Shown: positions 1-7,065, numbered from the stretch's first letter. The stretch: 8,015 nucleotides of DNA from an uncultured Campylobacter sp. (GCF_938045535.1 NZ_CALIMQ010000015.1:1-8015); one strand, 5' to 3'. The notes: a model not told the origin generated them from the sequence alone. Made by a program: numbers and translations.

Positions 1-332
1 TGCTTCTAAATGCCGATGCCACCGTCACTATCGCTCATAGCAAGACGAAAGACTTAAAGCGGCTTTGCGCAGACGCCGATATTTTGGTCGTGGCGGTCGG
101 TAGGGCGCATTTTGTGGGCGCCGATATGGTAAAACAAGGCGCGGTGGTAATCGACGTGGGGATCAATCGCGACGAGGACGGCAAACTAAGGGGCGACGTC
201 GATTTTGATGCTGTCGCGCCAAAATGCTCGTTCATCACGCCCGTGCCCGGAGGCGTGGGGCCGATGACGATTGCGATGCTTTTGAGCAATACGATAAAAT
301 CTGCGAAAAATCGCTTAAAACAAAGAGCTTAA
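1..332 (+). CDS. folD: Bifunctional methylenetetrahydrofolate dehydrogenase / methenyltetrahydrofolate cyclohydrolase, C-terminal part (5' end outside window)
   Basis: FolD interconverts 5,10-methylene-THF, 5,10-methenyl-THF and 10-formyl-THF in the cytoplasm, supplying one-carbon units for purine and formyl-Met synthesis. The reading frame is open from position 3 to the TAA at 330-332. The visible 109 residues are the C-terminal NAD(P)-binding half: a strand followed by NADATVTIAHSKT, then ADILVVAVGR, then GAVVIDVGINRDEDGKLRGDVDF, and finally the family signature PGGVGPMTIAML near the C-terminus. About 170-180 N-terminal residues, including the catalytic Lys/Tyr region, lie upstream of the window. 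The stop codon abuts the lepB ATG with no spacer, so the two are very likely co-transcribed and coupled. Identity is secure from the signature; cofactor preference (NADP or NAD) cannot be read from this fragment. Confidence 0.96.
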   Translation, partial: LLNADATVTIAHSKTKDLKRLCADADILVVAVGRAHFVGADMVKQGAVVIDVGINRDEDGKLRGDVDFDAVAPKCSFITPVPGGVGPMTIAMLLSNTIKSAKNRLKQRA

Positions 333-1178
333 ATGAAAATACTAAGTAAAATTTACAAATTTTTATCGAGTTGGACGGGGACGGTCATCGTCGTTTTATT
401 CGTCATTCTTTTTGTTGCGCAAGCCTTCGTGATCCCCAGCGGATCGATGCGCACTACGCTTTTGGAGGGTGATTTTTTATTCGTTAAAAAATTTAGCTAC
501 GGTATCCCGACTCCGCATATTCCCTTTGTAGAGTGGCAGGTTGCTCCGGATAGCGACGGAGATGGGCATATCATCCGTGGCGAGGGTCCGAAGCGCGGTG
601 ACATCGTGGTTTTCCGCTATCCGCTTAATGAAAAAATGCACTTTGTAAAGCGAAATTTTGCCGTAGGTGGCGACGAGGTAATATTTGATCTGAATAATTT
701 CTACCTTCGTCCGCATGAAGGAGATGAGTTCATTGCCGCGAACTATGATGCTCGCGATATTGTGATTTTAGGTGGCGAAAAATATGTCAAAGAGCCGTAT
801 AAATTTAAGGGCATTCACTACGACCCTAATGCTAGAAACTCAATGCTAACAAATGTCAAAATCGCACTTGAGAAGGGTGAATTTTCTATGAAGCCCATTA
901 GTTTAAGTGAAATTCCTCATAGCTTCGAAGCTGCGGGGATAAGCTTCAATGCCTTTTACATCAAAGTGCCGCAGGATGAGTATTTTATGATAGGCGATAA
1001 TCGAAATAATTCCGCCGATAGCCGCTTCTGGGGTCCGGTACCTTATCGTCTGATCGTCGGCAAGCCATGGTTTACCTATTTTAGTATTGACGCCGATCGC
1101 AAGATCCGCTGGGAGCGAATCGGACGCTTCGTCGATACCTTGCAAAACGACGAGAGCCTAATCTATGAGCAAAAATAA
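333..1178 (+). CDS. lepB: Signal peptidase I
   Basis: Membrane-bound serine protease (family S26) that removes signal peptides from exported preproteins on the outer face of the inner membrane. The 281 residues start with a short basic cytoplasmic end and one membrane segment at about 16-33, followed directly by box B, IPSGSM, with the nucleophile Ser38. The general-base Lys is K106 in FVKR (box D, here KRNFAVGGDEV). Box E is GDNRNNSADSRFWGPV at about 221-236, carrying the conserved Asp/Ser/Asp-Ser-Arg residues. The stretch at about 125-210 between boxes D and E is the variable periplasmic beta domain. There is one N-terminal membrane anchor, unlike the two of E. coli LepB. The start is the ATG touching the folD stop. 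Seen: all catalytic boxes. Known: the family mechanism. Confident assignment. Confidence 0.97.
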   Translation: MKILSKIYKFLSSWTGTVIVVLFVILFVAQAFVIPSGSMRTTLLEGDFLFVKKFSYGIPTPHIPFVEWQVAPDSDGDGHIIRGEGPKRGDIVVFRYPLNEKMHFVKRNFAVGGDEVIFDLNNFYLRPHEGDEFIAANYDARDIVILGGEKYVKEPYKFKGIHYDPNARNSMLTNVKIALEKGEFSMKPISLSEIPHSFEAAGISFNAFYIKVPQDEYFMIGDNRNNSADSRFWGPVPYRLIVGKPWFTYFSIDADRKIRWERIGRFVDTLQNDESLIYEQK

Positions 1179-1187
1179 GGAGCGGCA

Positions 1188-2570
1188 ATGCAAATAAATA
1201 AAATTTTCATAGCGAGCGATCATGCGGGCTTTCGTGCCAAAGAGCAAGCCAAAAAAGCGCTCGCCGCTTTAGGTTACGAAGCGGTCGATCTTGGCACGCA
1301 TAGTGCCGAAGCGAGCGTAGACTATCCCGATTTTGCGGGCACGTTGGCGGATAAAATTTTAGCCGAATGTGAAGCCTGCGCGCGAAGTGAAAATTTTAAA
1401 GAAAGTAGCAGCAAAAATTTCGCTGCAGCCGCTGAAAATTCCGAAGCGGGCAGTAACGGCGGCAGCGAAAATTCCAGCGCGAGTATAAACGGTTGTGGAA
1501 ATTTTAACGACGCCGTACAATGTAGCGAGAAAAATGAAAATTTTAACGCTGTTAAAAACGCTAGTCGTCAAAATTTTAACGCTAGCGAGAGCATGACTAC
1601 CAGCGTAAATGCAGCCTTAAGCTCGAATGCGAGCAAAGATAAAATTTTAAATTCCACCGACTACGGCATTTACGGCGTTTTGATTTGCGGTACGGGCATC
1701 GGTATCAGCATCGCCGCAAATCGCCACGCTCACATCCGCTGCGCGTTGTGTCATGACGCGACTAGCGCTAGACTAGCTAGAGAACACAACGACGCTAACG
1801 TCCTAGCCTTCGGCGAGCGATTGATGGGCGCGCTGGTGATCGGAGATATGATTAGGGCGTTTTTTAGCACCGATTTTGCGGGCGGTAGGCACATTAAGCG
1901 CGTCGCAAAGCTAGGCGCTTGCGGTAGTGCGAATTGCGCGCATGGATTTGATGGGGAGAATTTCATGCAGAATTCCGCTCAAAATTTTACGGAACAAAGC
2001 TGTGACGCTAATTTAAACGGACGAAATTCCAAATCAAGCTTCGCCGGCAAAAGCCCTTCTAGCAAAAATCCTATCGACACGGATTTCGCGTCAAATTTTG
2101 CGCGGAGCCTTAACGATAAAAATTTCTTATTTACCGGCAAGAATCCCTTGATAAGCTTTGGTGGCGCACGTCATATAAATTTAGATTCTACGCACGCAAA
2201 GATAATCTTTAATGAGAAAAATCCGCTAGATAAAAATTCCACTGGCGCAAATTCTACGTTAAATTTTACGCGCGCGAGCGTTTGTAAGAAAAATTTCGCT
2301 CAAAAAGCTAGCCGCAAAGATTTTGTCGGTTTGAACCCAGCAATTATAAATTTCAAGGCTAAAAATTCTGTTTGCATGAGCGTTAAGCCAGAAAACGCAA
2401 ATTGCGCTAGTGCGGGTTTAACAGATGAGAATTCTGCTATTACGAGCGTAAATTTAAAGGGTGCAAATCTTTCTAGCATAGATTTTAAAAGCTTAAATTC
2501 TGCCTATTTTAGCGCAACCTCTGCTACTATGCGCCGCTTTGCAAATTCAAATGAAGGAGGCGAGCAATGA
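1188..2570 (+). CDS. rpiB: Ribose-5-phosphate isomerase B with a large low-complexity insert and C-terminal tail
   Basis: RpiB interconverts ribose 5-phosphate and ribulose 5-phosphate in the non-oxidative pentose phosphate pathway. The recognisable enzyme lies in two blocks. Residues 1-60 carry ASDHAG with D11/H12, DLGTHS and VDYPDFA. Residues about 157-243 carry LICGTGIGISIAANR with catalytic Cys167 and Thr169, ALCHD with H189, AREHNDANVLAFGERLMG, and GGRHIKRVAKL with the phosphate-binding arginines R234 and R238. Together they make about 150 residues, the normal family length, and no key residue is missing. Residues about 61-156 and 244-460 are extra: low-complexity, Asn/Ser/Ala-rich, with recurrent NF and NS pairs. 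The insert sits in the loop before the strand leading to CGTG; the tail follows the usual C-terminus. TAAGGAG at 1176-1182 overlaps the lepB stop and serves as the ribosome binding site. The core is certain; whether the 460-residue product is processed or fully active is unknown. Confidence 0.93.
   Translation: MQINKIFIASDHAGFRAKEQAKKALAALGYEAVDLGTHSAEASVDYPDFAGTLADKILAECEACARSENFKESSSKNFAAAAENSEAGSNGGSENSSASINGCGNFNDAVQCSEKNENFNAVKNASRQNFNASESMTTSVNAALSSNASKDKILNSTDYGIYGVLICGTGIGISIAANRHAHIRCALCHDATSARLAREHNDANVLAFGERLMGALVIGDMIRAFFSTDFAGGRHIKRVAKLGACGSANCAHGFDGENFMQNSAQNFTEQSCDANLNGRNSKSSFAGKSPSSKNPIDTDFASNFARSLNDKNFLFTGKNPLISFGGARHINLDSTHAKIIFNEKNPLDKNSTGANSTLNFTRASVCKKNFAQKASRKDFVGLNPAIINFKAKNSVCMSVKPENANCASAGLTDENSAITSVNLKGANLSSIDFKSLNSAYFSATSATMRRFANSNEGGEQ
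1368..1655 (+). other. Low-complexity in-frame insert inside rpiB (residues about 61-156)
   Basis: This segment has no counterpart in ordinary RpiB. By hand count, 17 Asn and 19 Ser occur in 96 residues, with repeated pairs ENF, KNF, GNF, QNF, ENS. At DNA level the word AAATTTTAACG recurs at 1499-1509, 1540-1550 and 1571-1581, always in the same codon phase (Asn-Phe-Asn). No domain, membrane segment or catalytic motif is visible, and it is probably disordered. The boundaries are approximate, set by where family-conserved residues stop and resume. Confidence 0.85.
1917..2567 (+). other. Low-complexity C-terminal extension of rpiB (residues about 244-460)
   Basis: About 217 residues follow the point where RpiB normally ends (GGRHIKRVAKL). 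By hand count 30 are Asn; Ser, Ala, Lys and Phe are also common, with loosely repeated NF, KNP and NS pairs every 10-15 residues. No known domain is recognised. It has the same character as the internal insert. Its last codons (EGGEQ) contain the strong ribosome binding site of the next gene, so the present 3' end is functionally tied to downstream translation. Confidence 0.85.
2554..2560 (+). promoter_or_regulatory. Strong Shine-Dalgarno AAGGAGG inside the rpiB 3' end
   Basis: AAGGAGG lies six bases before the ATG at 2567. The ATG overlaps the rpiB TGA in an ATGA junction, fixing the start of the small membrane protein and predicting coupling to rpiB translation. Confidence 0.8.
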
Positions 2571-2809
2571 GCGTAGCATTAGGCGTTTTAGCGCTATTTT
2601 TTGCAGCACTACTTATTCTATCGATCCGAAAAAATTCTAAAATTTACGCCTTACTTCGTAAGAGCGAAGAAAAAATTTTAAAGCTTAAAAGCGATAACGA
2701 AAAGCTCAAAACTGCCCTTCGCTTCGGCATTGAGGCCCTGCAAAATGAGGAGAGCGAAAACTGCAGCTTAAAAATCCAAAACGCAAGATTGAAAAGAGGT
2801 AAGCTATGA
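2567..2809 (+). CDS. Small single-pass membrane protein with coiled coil, function unknown
   Basis: An 80-residue protein with a hydrophobic membrane segment at about 3-20 (ALGVLALFFAALLILSI), then a Lys/Glu/Leu-rich stretch from about 21 to 78 with heptad-like leucine spacing that looks like a coiled coil, probably cytoplasmic given the positive RKNSK just after the membrane. No catalytic motif is visible. It overlaps rpiB upstream by 4 bp (ATGA) and apt downstream by 4 bp (ATGA), so expression is coupled on both sides. C. jejuni carries a small putative membrane protein between rpiB and apt, as I recall (Cj0926), which is probably the orthologue. A role in assembling a division or envelope complex is possible for such an architecture, but nothing here shows it. 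Confidence 0.85.
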   Translation: MSVALGVLALFFAALLILSIRKNSKIYALLRKSEEKILKLKSDNEKLKTALRFGIEALQNEESENCSLKIQNARLKRGKL

Positions 2810-3354
2810 AAAGCCTAAGCAGCGAGCAAAAAAGCTATTTATTTCGCTCGATCCGCACCGTGCGCGACTTCCCAAAGCCCGGTATTTTGTTTTACGATAT
2901 CACGACGCTCGTAGGCGATCGCGAGGCGTTTAATTTCCTGCTTGATCATCTAGCCGAGCGCTACGCCGATTACGGACTTGATTACATAGTAGGCATAGAA
3001 AGTCGCGGATTTATTTTTGCAGCGGCGCTTGCTGCTAGGTTGAGGGTCGCTTTTGTGCCGATTAGAAAGCCAAAGAAGCTTCCTTACATCACGATTTCGC
3101 AAAAATACAGCCTTGAATACGGCTTCGATCAGGTCGAGATGCATGTGGATGCATTCTCCGGCGTGCAAGATGCCAAGGTGCTGCTAATCGACGATCTTAT
3201 CGCCACCGGAGGCACCGCACGAGCGGCATTAGATCTCATCGCGCAGACGCAGGCTAAGTGCGTCGAAGCCTGCTTTTTGCTAAATTTACGTGAGTTAAAC
3301 GATCTAGGCGAGTTTTCGCGACGCACAAATGTTTATTGCGTTTTAGAGGCGTAA
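2806..3354 (+). CDS. apt: Adenine phosphoribosyltransferase
   Basis: Type I PRTase that converts adenine plus PRPP to AMP and pyrophosphate in the cytoplasm (purine salvage). The 182 residues show the APT N-terminal block RTVRDFPKPGILFYDITTL at about 17-35, IVGIESRGFIFAAALA at 61-76, the flexible-loop region RKPKKLPYITISQKYSLEYG at 87-106, and the PRPP-binding motif VLLIDDLIATGGTA at 125-138 with the paired Asp129/Asp130. Length is normal for the family. Tyr30 stands where E. coli Apt has Arg in the LFRD block; I believe this is usual in Campylobacter. The ATG overlaps the preceding stop (ATGA) and has AAGAGG at 2794-2799 as ribosome binding site. High confidence. Confidence 0.97.
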   Translation: MKSLSSEQKSYLFRSIRTVRDFPKPGILFYDITTLVGDREAFNFLLDHLAERYADYGLDYIVGIESRGFIFAAALAARLRVAFVPIRKPKKLPYITISQKYSLEYGFDQVEMHVDAFSGVQDAKVLLIDDLIATGGTARAALDLIAQTQAKCVEACFLLNLRELNDLGEFSRRTNVYCVLEA

Positions 3355-3359
3355 TTTTG
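3345..3359 (+). promoter_or_regulatory. Ribosome binding site and TTG start of the dedA-family gene
   Basis: AGAGG at 3345-3349, within the last codons of apt, lies seven bases before TTG at 3357-3359. This spacing supports TTG as the start, two bases after the apt stop. The frame stays open upstream to a TTG at 3336, but those residues (LRFRGVI) are not typical of the family and no good ribosome binding site precedes them. The first in-frame ATG lies deep in the first conserved helix region. Confidence 0.7.
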
Positions 3360-3974
3360 GAAGAGCTACTTAAAAATTTACTGCAAGAATACCACCAATA
3401 CGCCTATATCGTGCTTTTTGTTTGGTGTATTTTAGAAGGCGAAATCGCACTGATTTTAGGCGGCATAATGGCGCACGAGGGACATATAAATTTGCCGCTA
3501 GGTATCTTTGTCGCGGGCCTTGGGGCATTTTGCGGCGATCAGTTTTATTTTTATATCGGTCGCTACAATAAAAAATATATCAGTAAAAAGCTCGCGGCAC
3601 AGCGCCGAAAATTTGCGATCGCGCACCTGCTTTTGCAACGCTACGGTTGGCCGATAATTTTAATGCAGCGCTATATGTATGGCTTCCGCGTCATCATCCC
3701 GATGAGTATCGGTATCACTCGCTACAGCGCAAAGAAATTTGCGATTATCAATCTTTTTAGTGCTTGGTGCTGGTCGGGCGCGACGATGGTTTTGGCGTGG
3801 TATTTCGGCGAGGAGATCTGGAGCGGGCTGCGGCTAATCGAGCAACACTGGTATTTTGCGATACCTATCATAGGCGGGATTTTATATCTATTTTTTAGGT
3901 TATTTAAACGTATGGAAAATCACTTTATGAACTCACGAAAGGAACGAGATGAAAGTAAAACTGCTAGATCGTAA
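3357..3974 (+). CDS. DedA-family (SNARE-associated / VTT domain) inner-membrane protein
   Basis: DedA proteins are multi-pass inner-membrane proteins needed for envelope homeostasis; characterised members act in lipid-carrier or phospholipid translocation and proton-dependent transport. From the TTG start there are 205 residues. An N-terminal amphipathic part precedes a re-entrant hydrophobic region at about 17-38 with the family EGE motif (E27-E29). GLGAFCGDQFYFYIGR at 54-69 carries D61. The signature QRYMYGFRVIIP at 104-115 has R105 and R111, with the six-residue spacing of the essential arginines of E. coli YqjA. Membrane segments follow at about 127-150 and 165-183. The C-terminus is a charged tail. 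Its 3' end overlaps pepA by 26 bp. The family is clear; the specific substrate cannot be told. Confidence 0.93.
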   Translation: MEELLKNLLQEYHQYAYIVLFVWCILEGEIALILGGIMAHEGHINLPLGIFVAGLGAFCGDQFYFYIGRYNKKYISKKLAAQRRKFAIAHLLLQRYGWPIILMQRYMYGFRVIIPMSIGITRYSAKKFAIINLFSAWCWSGATMVLAWYFGEEIWSGLRLIEQHWYFAIPIIGGILYLFFRLFKRMENHFMNSRKERDESKTARS

Positions 3975-5409
3975 AATTAACGAGATAGAGGCGGATTTTG
4001 AAGTTATTTTAGTCGTAGATAAAAATTTAAATCACGAATTTATTAAAGACACGGATAAGTTTGCGCTTTTTAATTATAAAGGCGAGGGCAATCTGCTGCT
4101 TGCCGAGAGCGGGCGGTTGTACGTGGGCGTTAAGGCGCTAGAATATGACCACATCCGCACAGCACTTGCGAGCGCATACAACGCGCTTAAGGGCTACGCG
4201 ATCAAAAATTTTAAAATCGCCTTTTACAAATGCGGCTGCGACCGCAGAAGCACGATGGCGATGGTCGAGGGCGTGCTTCTGGGCGGCTATGAGTTTAACA
4301 AATACAAAAGCGATAAAAAAAGCTCTAGCTTGAATGAAATTTTAATCTCTACGCAGGAGTACGGCGGCAGTAGCCCCGACGTGCAAAAGATGAACTACGG
4401 CGTACAGCAGGGCATCGTGATGGCAAATGCCGCAAATTTTACGCGCGACGGCGTCAATGAGATCCCTGAAATTTATACGCCCGAAAAGATGGCGAGCGAG
4501 GCTGAAATTTTAGCCTCGAACTACGACGACGTGAGCGTTAAAATTTACGACGAGGATTTTTTGCGCGAGCAGAATATGAATGCGTTCTTGGCGGTCAATC
4601 GCTCCAGCGCTCATCCGCCGCGCCTCATCCATCTGATCTATAAGCCGCAGCGCTGCCTAAAGCGCGTCGTTTTCGTGGGCAAAGGGCTTACTTACGACAG
4701 CGGCGGACTAAGTTTGAAGCCTGCCGATTATATGCTTACGATGAAAAGCGACAAAAGCGGCGCGCTTGCTGCGATGGGTATCATCAAGGGCGCTGCCGAG
4801 CTTGAGCTGCCGTTTGAGATACACGCGGTTATCGGCGCTACCGAAAATATGATCGGCGGCGATTCGTATAAACCCGACGATGTGCTGCTTAGTCGCAGCG
4901 GCGTGAGTATCGAGGTGCGAAACACCGACGCGGAGGGCAGGCTCGTGTTGGCCGACTGCCTAAGCTACGCGCAGGATCTTGCCCCCGATCTGCTAATCGA
5001 TATGGCGACGCTTACCGGCGCTTGCGTCGTGGGGCTAGGCGAATACACTAGTGGTATCATGGGAAACAGCGAGGAGCTAAAGCGTAGATTTAAAGATCTT
5101 AGCGGCTGCAGCGGCGAGCTATTTAGTATTTTGGAATTTAACGATTATCTGCGCGAGCTAATTAAAAGCAGTATTGCAGACGTCTCCAACTGCGCTTCCA
5201 GCAGGTACGGCGGCGCGATAACTGCGGGGCTATTTTTAGATAAATTTATAAAAGACGAGTATAAAGACAAGTGGCTGCACCTTGATATCGCGGGGCCTGC
5301 ATATCTGGAAAAGGCGTGGGGCTATTACGCAGCGGGCGCGACTGGCGCGGGCGTGAGAGCAAACTTATATTTCTTGCAGGCTCTAGCCAAAGAGCTGAAG
5401 GACGCGTAG
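3949..5409 (+). CDS. pepA: Leucyl aminopeptidase (M17 cytosol aminopeptidase)
   Basis: Zn/Mn-dependent aminopeptidase that releases N-terminal residues from peptides in the cytoplasm; E. coli PepA also binds DNA, which is not testable here. The 486 residues have a poorly conserved N-terminal domain (1 to about 160) and a C-terminal catalytic domain. Metal ligands align with E. coli PepA by spacing: K245 and D250 in VGKGLTYDSGG, D268 in MKSDKSG, and D327 and E329 in the family signature NTDAEGRLVLAD. The catalytic residues K257 and R331 are present. GAAELELPFEIHAVIGATENMI, MATLTGACVVGLG and HLDIAGPAY are further family blocks. The ATG lies inside the dedA-family 3' end, with GAAAGGA at 3937-3943 five bases upstream, predicting coupling. 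The enzyme looks complete and normal. Confidence 0.97.
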   Translation: MKVKLLDRKINEIEADFEVILVVDKNLNHEFIKDTDKFALFNYKGEGNLLLAESGRLYVGVKALEYDHIRTALASAYNALKGYAIKNFKIAFYKCGCDRRSTMAMVEGVLLGGYEFNKYKSDKKSSSLNEILISTQEYGGSSPDVQKMNYGVQQGIVMANAANFTRDGVNEIPEIYTPEKMASEAEILASNYDDVSVKIYDEDFLREQNMNAFLAVNRSSAHPPRLIHLIYKPQRCLKRVVFVGKGLTYDSGGLSLKPADYMLTMKSDKSGALAAMGIIKGAAELELPFEIHAVIGATENMIGGDSYKPDDVLLSRSGVSIEVRNTDAEGRLVLADCLSYAQDLAPDLLIDMATLTGACVVGLGEYTSGIMGNSEELKRRFKDLSGCSGELFSILEFNDYLRELIKSSIADVSNCASSRYGGAITAGLFLDKFIKDEYKDKWLHLDIAGPAYLEKAWGYYAAGATGAGVRANLYFLQALAKELKDA

Positions 5410-6513
5410 ATGGGGCTGTCAGTAGGGATCGTAGGGCTTCCGAACGTCGGTAAATCCACCACATTTAACGCTCTTAGCGGCGCGCAAAACGCACAGGCGC
5501 AGAACTATCCATTCTGCACGATCGAGCCCAACAAAGCGGTCGTGCCCGTGCCCGATGCCAGGCTCGGCAAACTTGCACAGATCGTTAAGCCCGGTCGCAT
5601 CGTGCATTCGACTATCGAGTTTGTAGATATCGCGGGTCTCGTACGCGGAGCTAGCAAGGGCGAGGGGCTGGGAAATAAATTTCTTTCAAATATCCGCGAG
5701 TGCGAGATCATCCTTCATATCGTGCGCTGCTTTGAAAGCGGCGATATAACCCACGTCGAAGGCTGCGTCGATCCCATCCGCGATATCGAGATCATCGAAA
5801 CTGAGCTGATTTTAGCGGACATCGAGCAGCTTGGACGCAAGATCGAGCGCCTCGGCAAGGAAGCTAAAGCAAATCAAAAGGGCGCTAAAGAGGCGCTAGC
5901 TGTAGCAAACGAGCTTTTGGCGCATCTAAACGACGGCAAGCCCGCTTCAAATTTTGCGCTCAAAGAGGATGAAAGCTACATCGCTTTAAATCGCGAGCTG
6001 CGCCTGCTTAGCGCCAAGGACGTAATCTACGGCGCAAATGTGGACGAAGACGGTATCGCGCAGGATAACGAATATGTCGCGCGCGTAAGAGAATACGCGA
6101 GTGCTCGCGGCGCCGAGGTGATCAAGCTCTGCGCCAAGATCGAAGAGGAGCTCATAGGGCTAAGCGACGAGGAAACGCACGAGATGCTGCAAAGCCTGGG
6201 CGCGCAGCAAAGCGGGCTGGAGCTCATCATCAAGCGTTCCTTCGCAAAGCTCAGCCTCATCAGCTACTTCACCGCAGGCGAGATGGAGGTGCGCGCGTGG
6301 ACGATCACGAAGGGCTGGAGGGCCCCGAAGGCCGCGAGCGTGATCCACAACGACTTTGAGCGCGGATTTATCAGAGCCGAGGTGATCGGATTTGATGATT
6401 TTATCGCGTGCGGCGGCGAGAGTAGGGCGAAAGAAGCGGGCAAGATGCGCCTTGAGGGCAAGGACTACGTCGTGCAAGACGGCGACGTGATGCACTTTAG
6501 ATTTAATGTTTAA
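5410..6513 (+). CDS. ychF: Redox-regulated / ribosome-associated ATPase YchF (OLA1 family)
   Basis: Obg-related P-loop protein that in E. coli and human (OLA1) prefers ATP to GTP, binds ribosomes and negatively affects the oxidative stress response. The 367 residues, close to the family norm, show G1 GLPNVGKST at 9-17, the switch I segment YPFCTIEPN at 33-41, G3 DIAGLVRGASKGEGLGNKFL at 73-92, and the YchF-type NVDE at 210-213 in place of the NKxD that gives guanine specificity. A helical insertion at about 130-200 forms the coiled-coil domain. A C-terminal TGS domain from about 283 ends in the expected QDGDVMHFRFNV. The ATG follows the pepA stop immediately, with AAGGA at 5398-5402 seven bases upstream. 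It is the last gene of the contiguous block; no convincing terminator follows. Confidence 0.97.
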   Translation: MGLSVGIVGLPNVGKSTTFNALSGAQNAQAQNYPFCTIEPNKAVVPVPDARLGKLAQIVKPGRIVHSTIEFVDIAGLVRGASKGEGLGNKFLSNIRECEIILHIVRCFESGDITHVEGCVDPIRDIEIIETELILADIEQLGRKIERLGKEAKANQKGAKEALAVANELLAHLNDGKPASNFALKEDESYIALNRELRLLSAKDVIYGANVDEDGIAQDNEYVARVREYASARGAEVIKLCAKIEEELIGLSDEETHEMLQSLGAQQSGLELIIKRSFAKLSLISYFTAGEMEVRAWTITKGWRAPKAASVIHNDFERGFIRAEVIGFDDFIACGGESRAKEAGKMRLEGKDYVVQDGDVMHFRFNV

Positions 6514-6897
6514 AATTTATTTTTAGGTGCGTTGAAATTCGGTCTGCGCTAGCTTTAAAATTTTGTAAATTTTAGCTCAAATGCGGGTTTAATAAAATTT
6601 TGATTTTGTGCGTAGCGGCTTTTGGCTGAAATTTGAATCACTAGAACAAAACGAGACTTGTGCGCTAAAACATCGTTAAAATTTCAAGGTCAAATTTAAT
6701 CGGCTTGGCTTGCGTTAAAAATTTTTAAGTAAACAAAGTCGCCTCGCGCAGGATTTGCGCTTAAATTCGCCTAGCAAAATACGTCTAAGAAATACTTTCA
6801 AAATCGCGCCAAAATTTATACGCAGCAAAAACTGTGCGTAAACGTAAATTTAAAGAAGTAAAATTTTACTAAAGATCGCTAAGATCGTATCTGTGTG

Positions 6898-6906
6898 TGA
6901 TAGAAT
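6898..6906 (+). promoter_or_regulatory. Tentative extended -10 promoter element TGATAGAAT
   Basis: TG-A-TAGAAT matches the extended -10 form TGnTATAAT with one mismatch. Campylobacter sigma-70 promoters usually lack a conserved -35, and none is seen here. It lies about 350 bp before the next gene, so it could serve a long leader or a small RNA. Such words are common in AT-rich DNA, so support is weak. Confidence 0.25.
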
Positions 6907-6940
6907 TTTAGCTCTATATTTAAATTTGCGGCTTACAAAT

Positions 6941-6971
6941 TTGACATTCGGCGATTTTTAAATTTTATGAT
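6941..6971 (+). promoter_or_regulatory. Tentative sigma-70 promoter (TTGACA - 19 bp - TATGAT)
   Basis: A perfect TTGACA at 6941-6946 and a five-of-six TATGAT at 6966-6971 are separated by 19 bp, slightly long. Transcription would begin near 6978 and give a leader of about 280 nt to the ATG at 7257, running through the GC stem-loop. It is the best candidate promoter for the membrane protein at 7257, or for a small RNA. Confidence 0.35.
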
Positions 6972-7034
6972 CTTAAATTTAAACATGTTTGTTTAGTATG
7001 CGGTGTGAACTGCGCTCGTAAAGCTAACCGTATT

Positions 7035-7065
7035 AAATTTGCCGCCGATAAGTGCGGCGGAATTT
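7035..7065. other. GC-rich stem-loop in the intergenic region
   Basis: CCGCCG (7042-7047) pairs perfectly with CGGCGG (7055-7060) around the 7-base loop ATAAGTG. Below a TG bulge the stem continues AAATT (7035-7039) with AATTT (7061-7065), 11 pairs in total. It is the only GC-rich inverted repeat in this AT-rich stretch. No clean T-run follows on either strand, so it is not a textbook intrinsic terminator; a leader structure, a small-RNA hairpin or a weak bidirectional terminator are alternatives. Confidence 0.6.

Noticed and set aside
1762..1780. Four CTAG tetranucleotides within 19 bp in rpiB, including the palindrome CTAGCGCTAG
   Set aside because: They encode the conserved TSARLAR stretch of RpiB with ordinary codons and need no separate function.
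1368..2567. Insert and tail as an inserted mobile element or a fused second enzyme
   Set aside because: No terminal inverted repeats, target duplication, transposase or intein/splicing motifs, and no recognisable domain are visible; composition is low-complexity throughout.
6160..6495. 111-residue minus-strand open frame inside ychF
   Set aside because: It lies wholly within the TGS-domain coding region of ychF, has a His/Arg/Leu-rich composition typical of an antisense shadow, and has no ribosome binding site.
6551..6576. Possible intrinsic terminator after ychF (GCTTTAAAATTTT / AAATTTTAGC)
   Set aside because: Pairing is imperfect, entirely A/T and produced by AAATTT words that recur throughout the gap. 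There is no GC-rich stem and no T-run.
6746..6760. Short hairpin GCGCA-GGATT-TGCGC
   Set aside because: Only five pairs with no T-run; likely chance in a stretch of this length.
6981..6990. Palindrome AAACATGTTT as an operator
   Set aside because: A 10-bp AT-rich palindrome is expected by chance here, and no partner site or regulator gene supports it.
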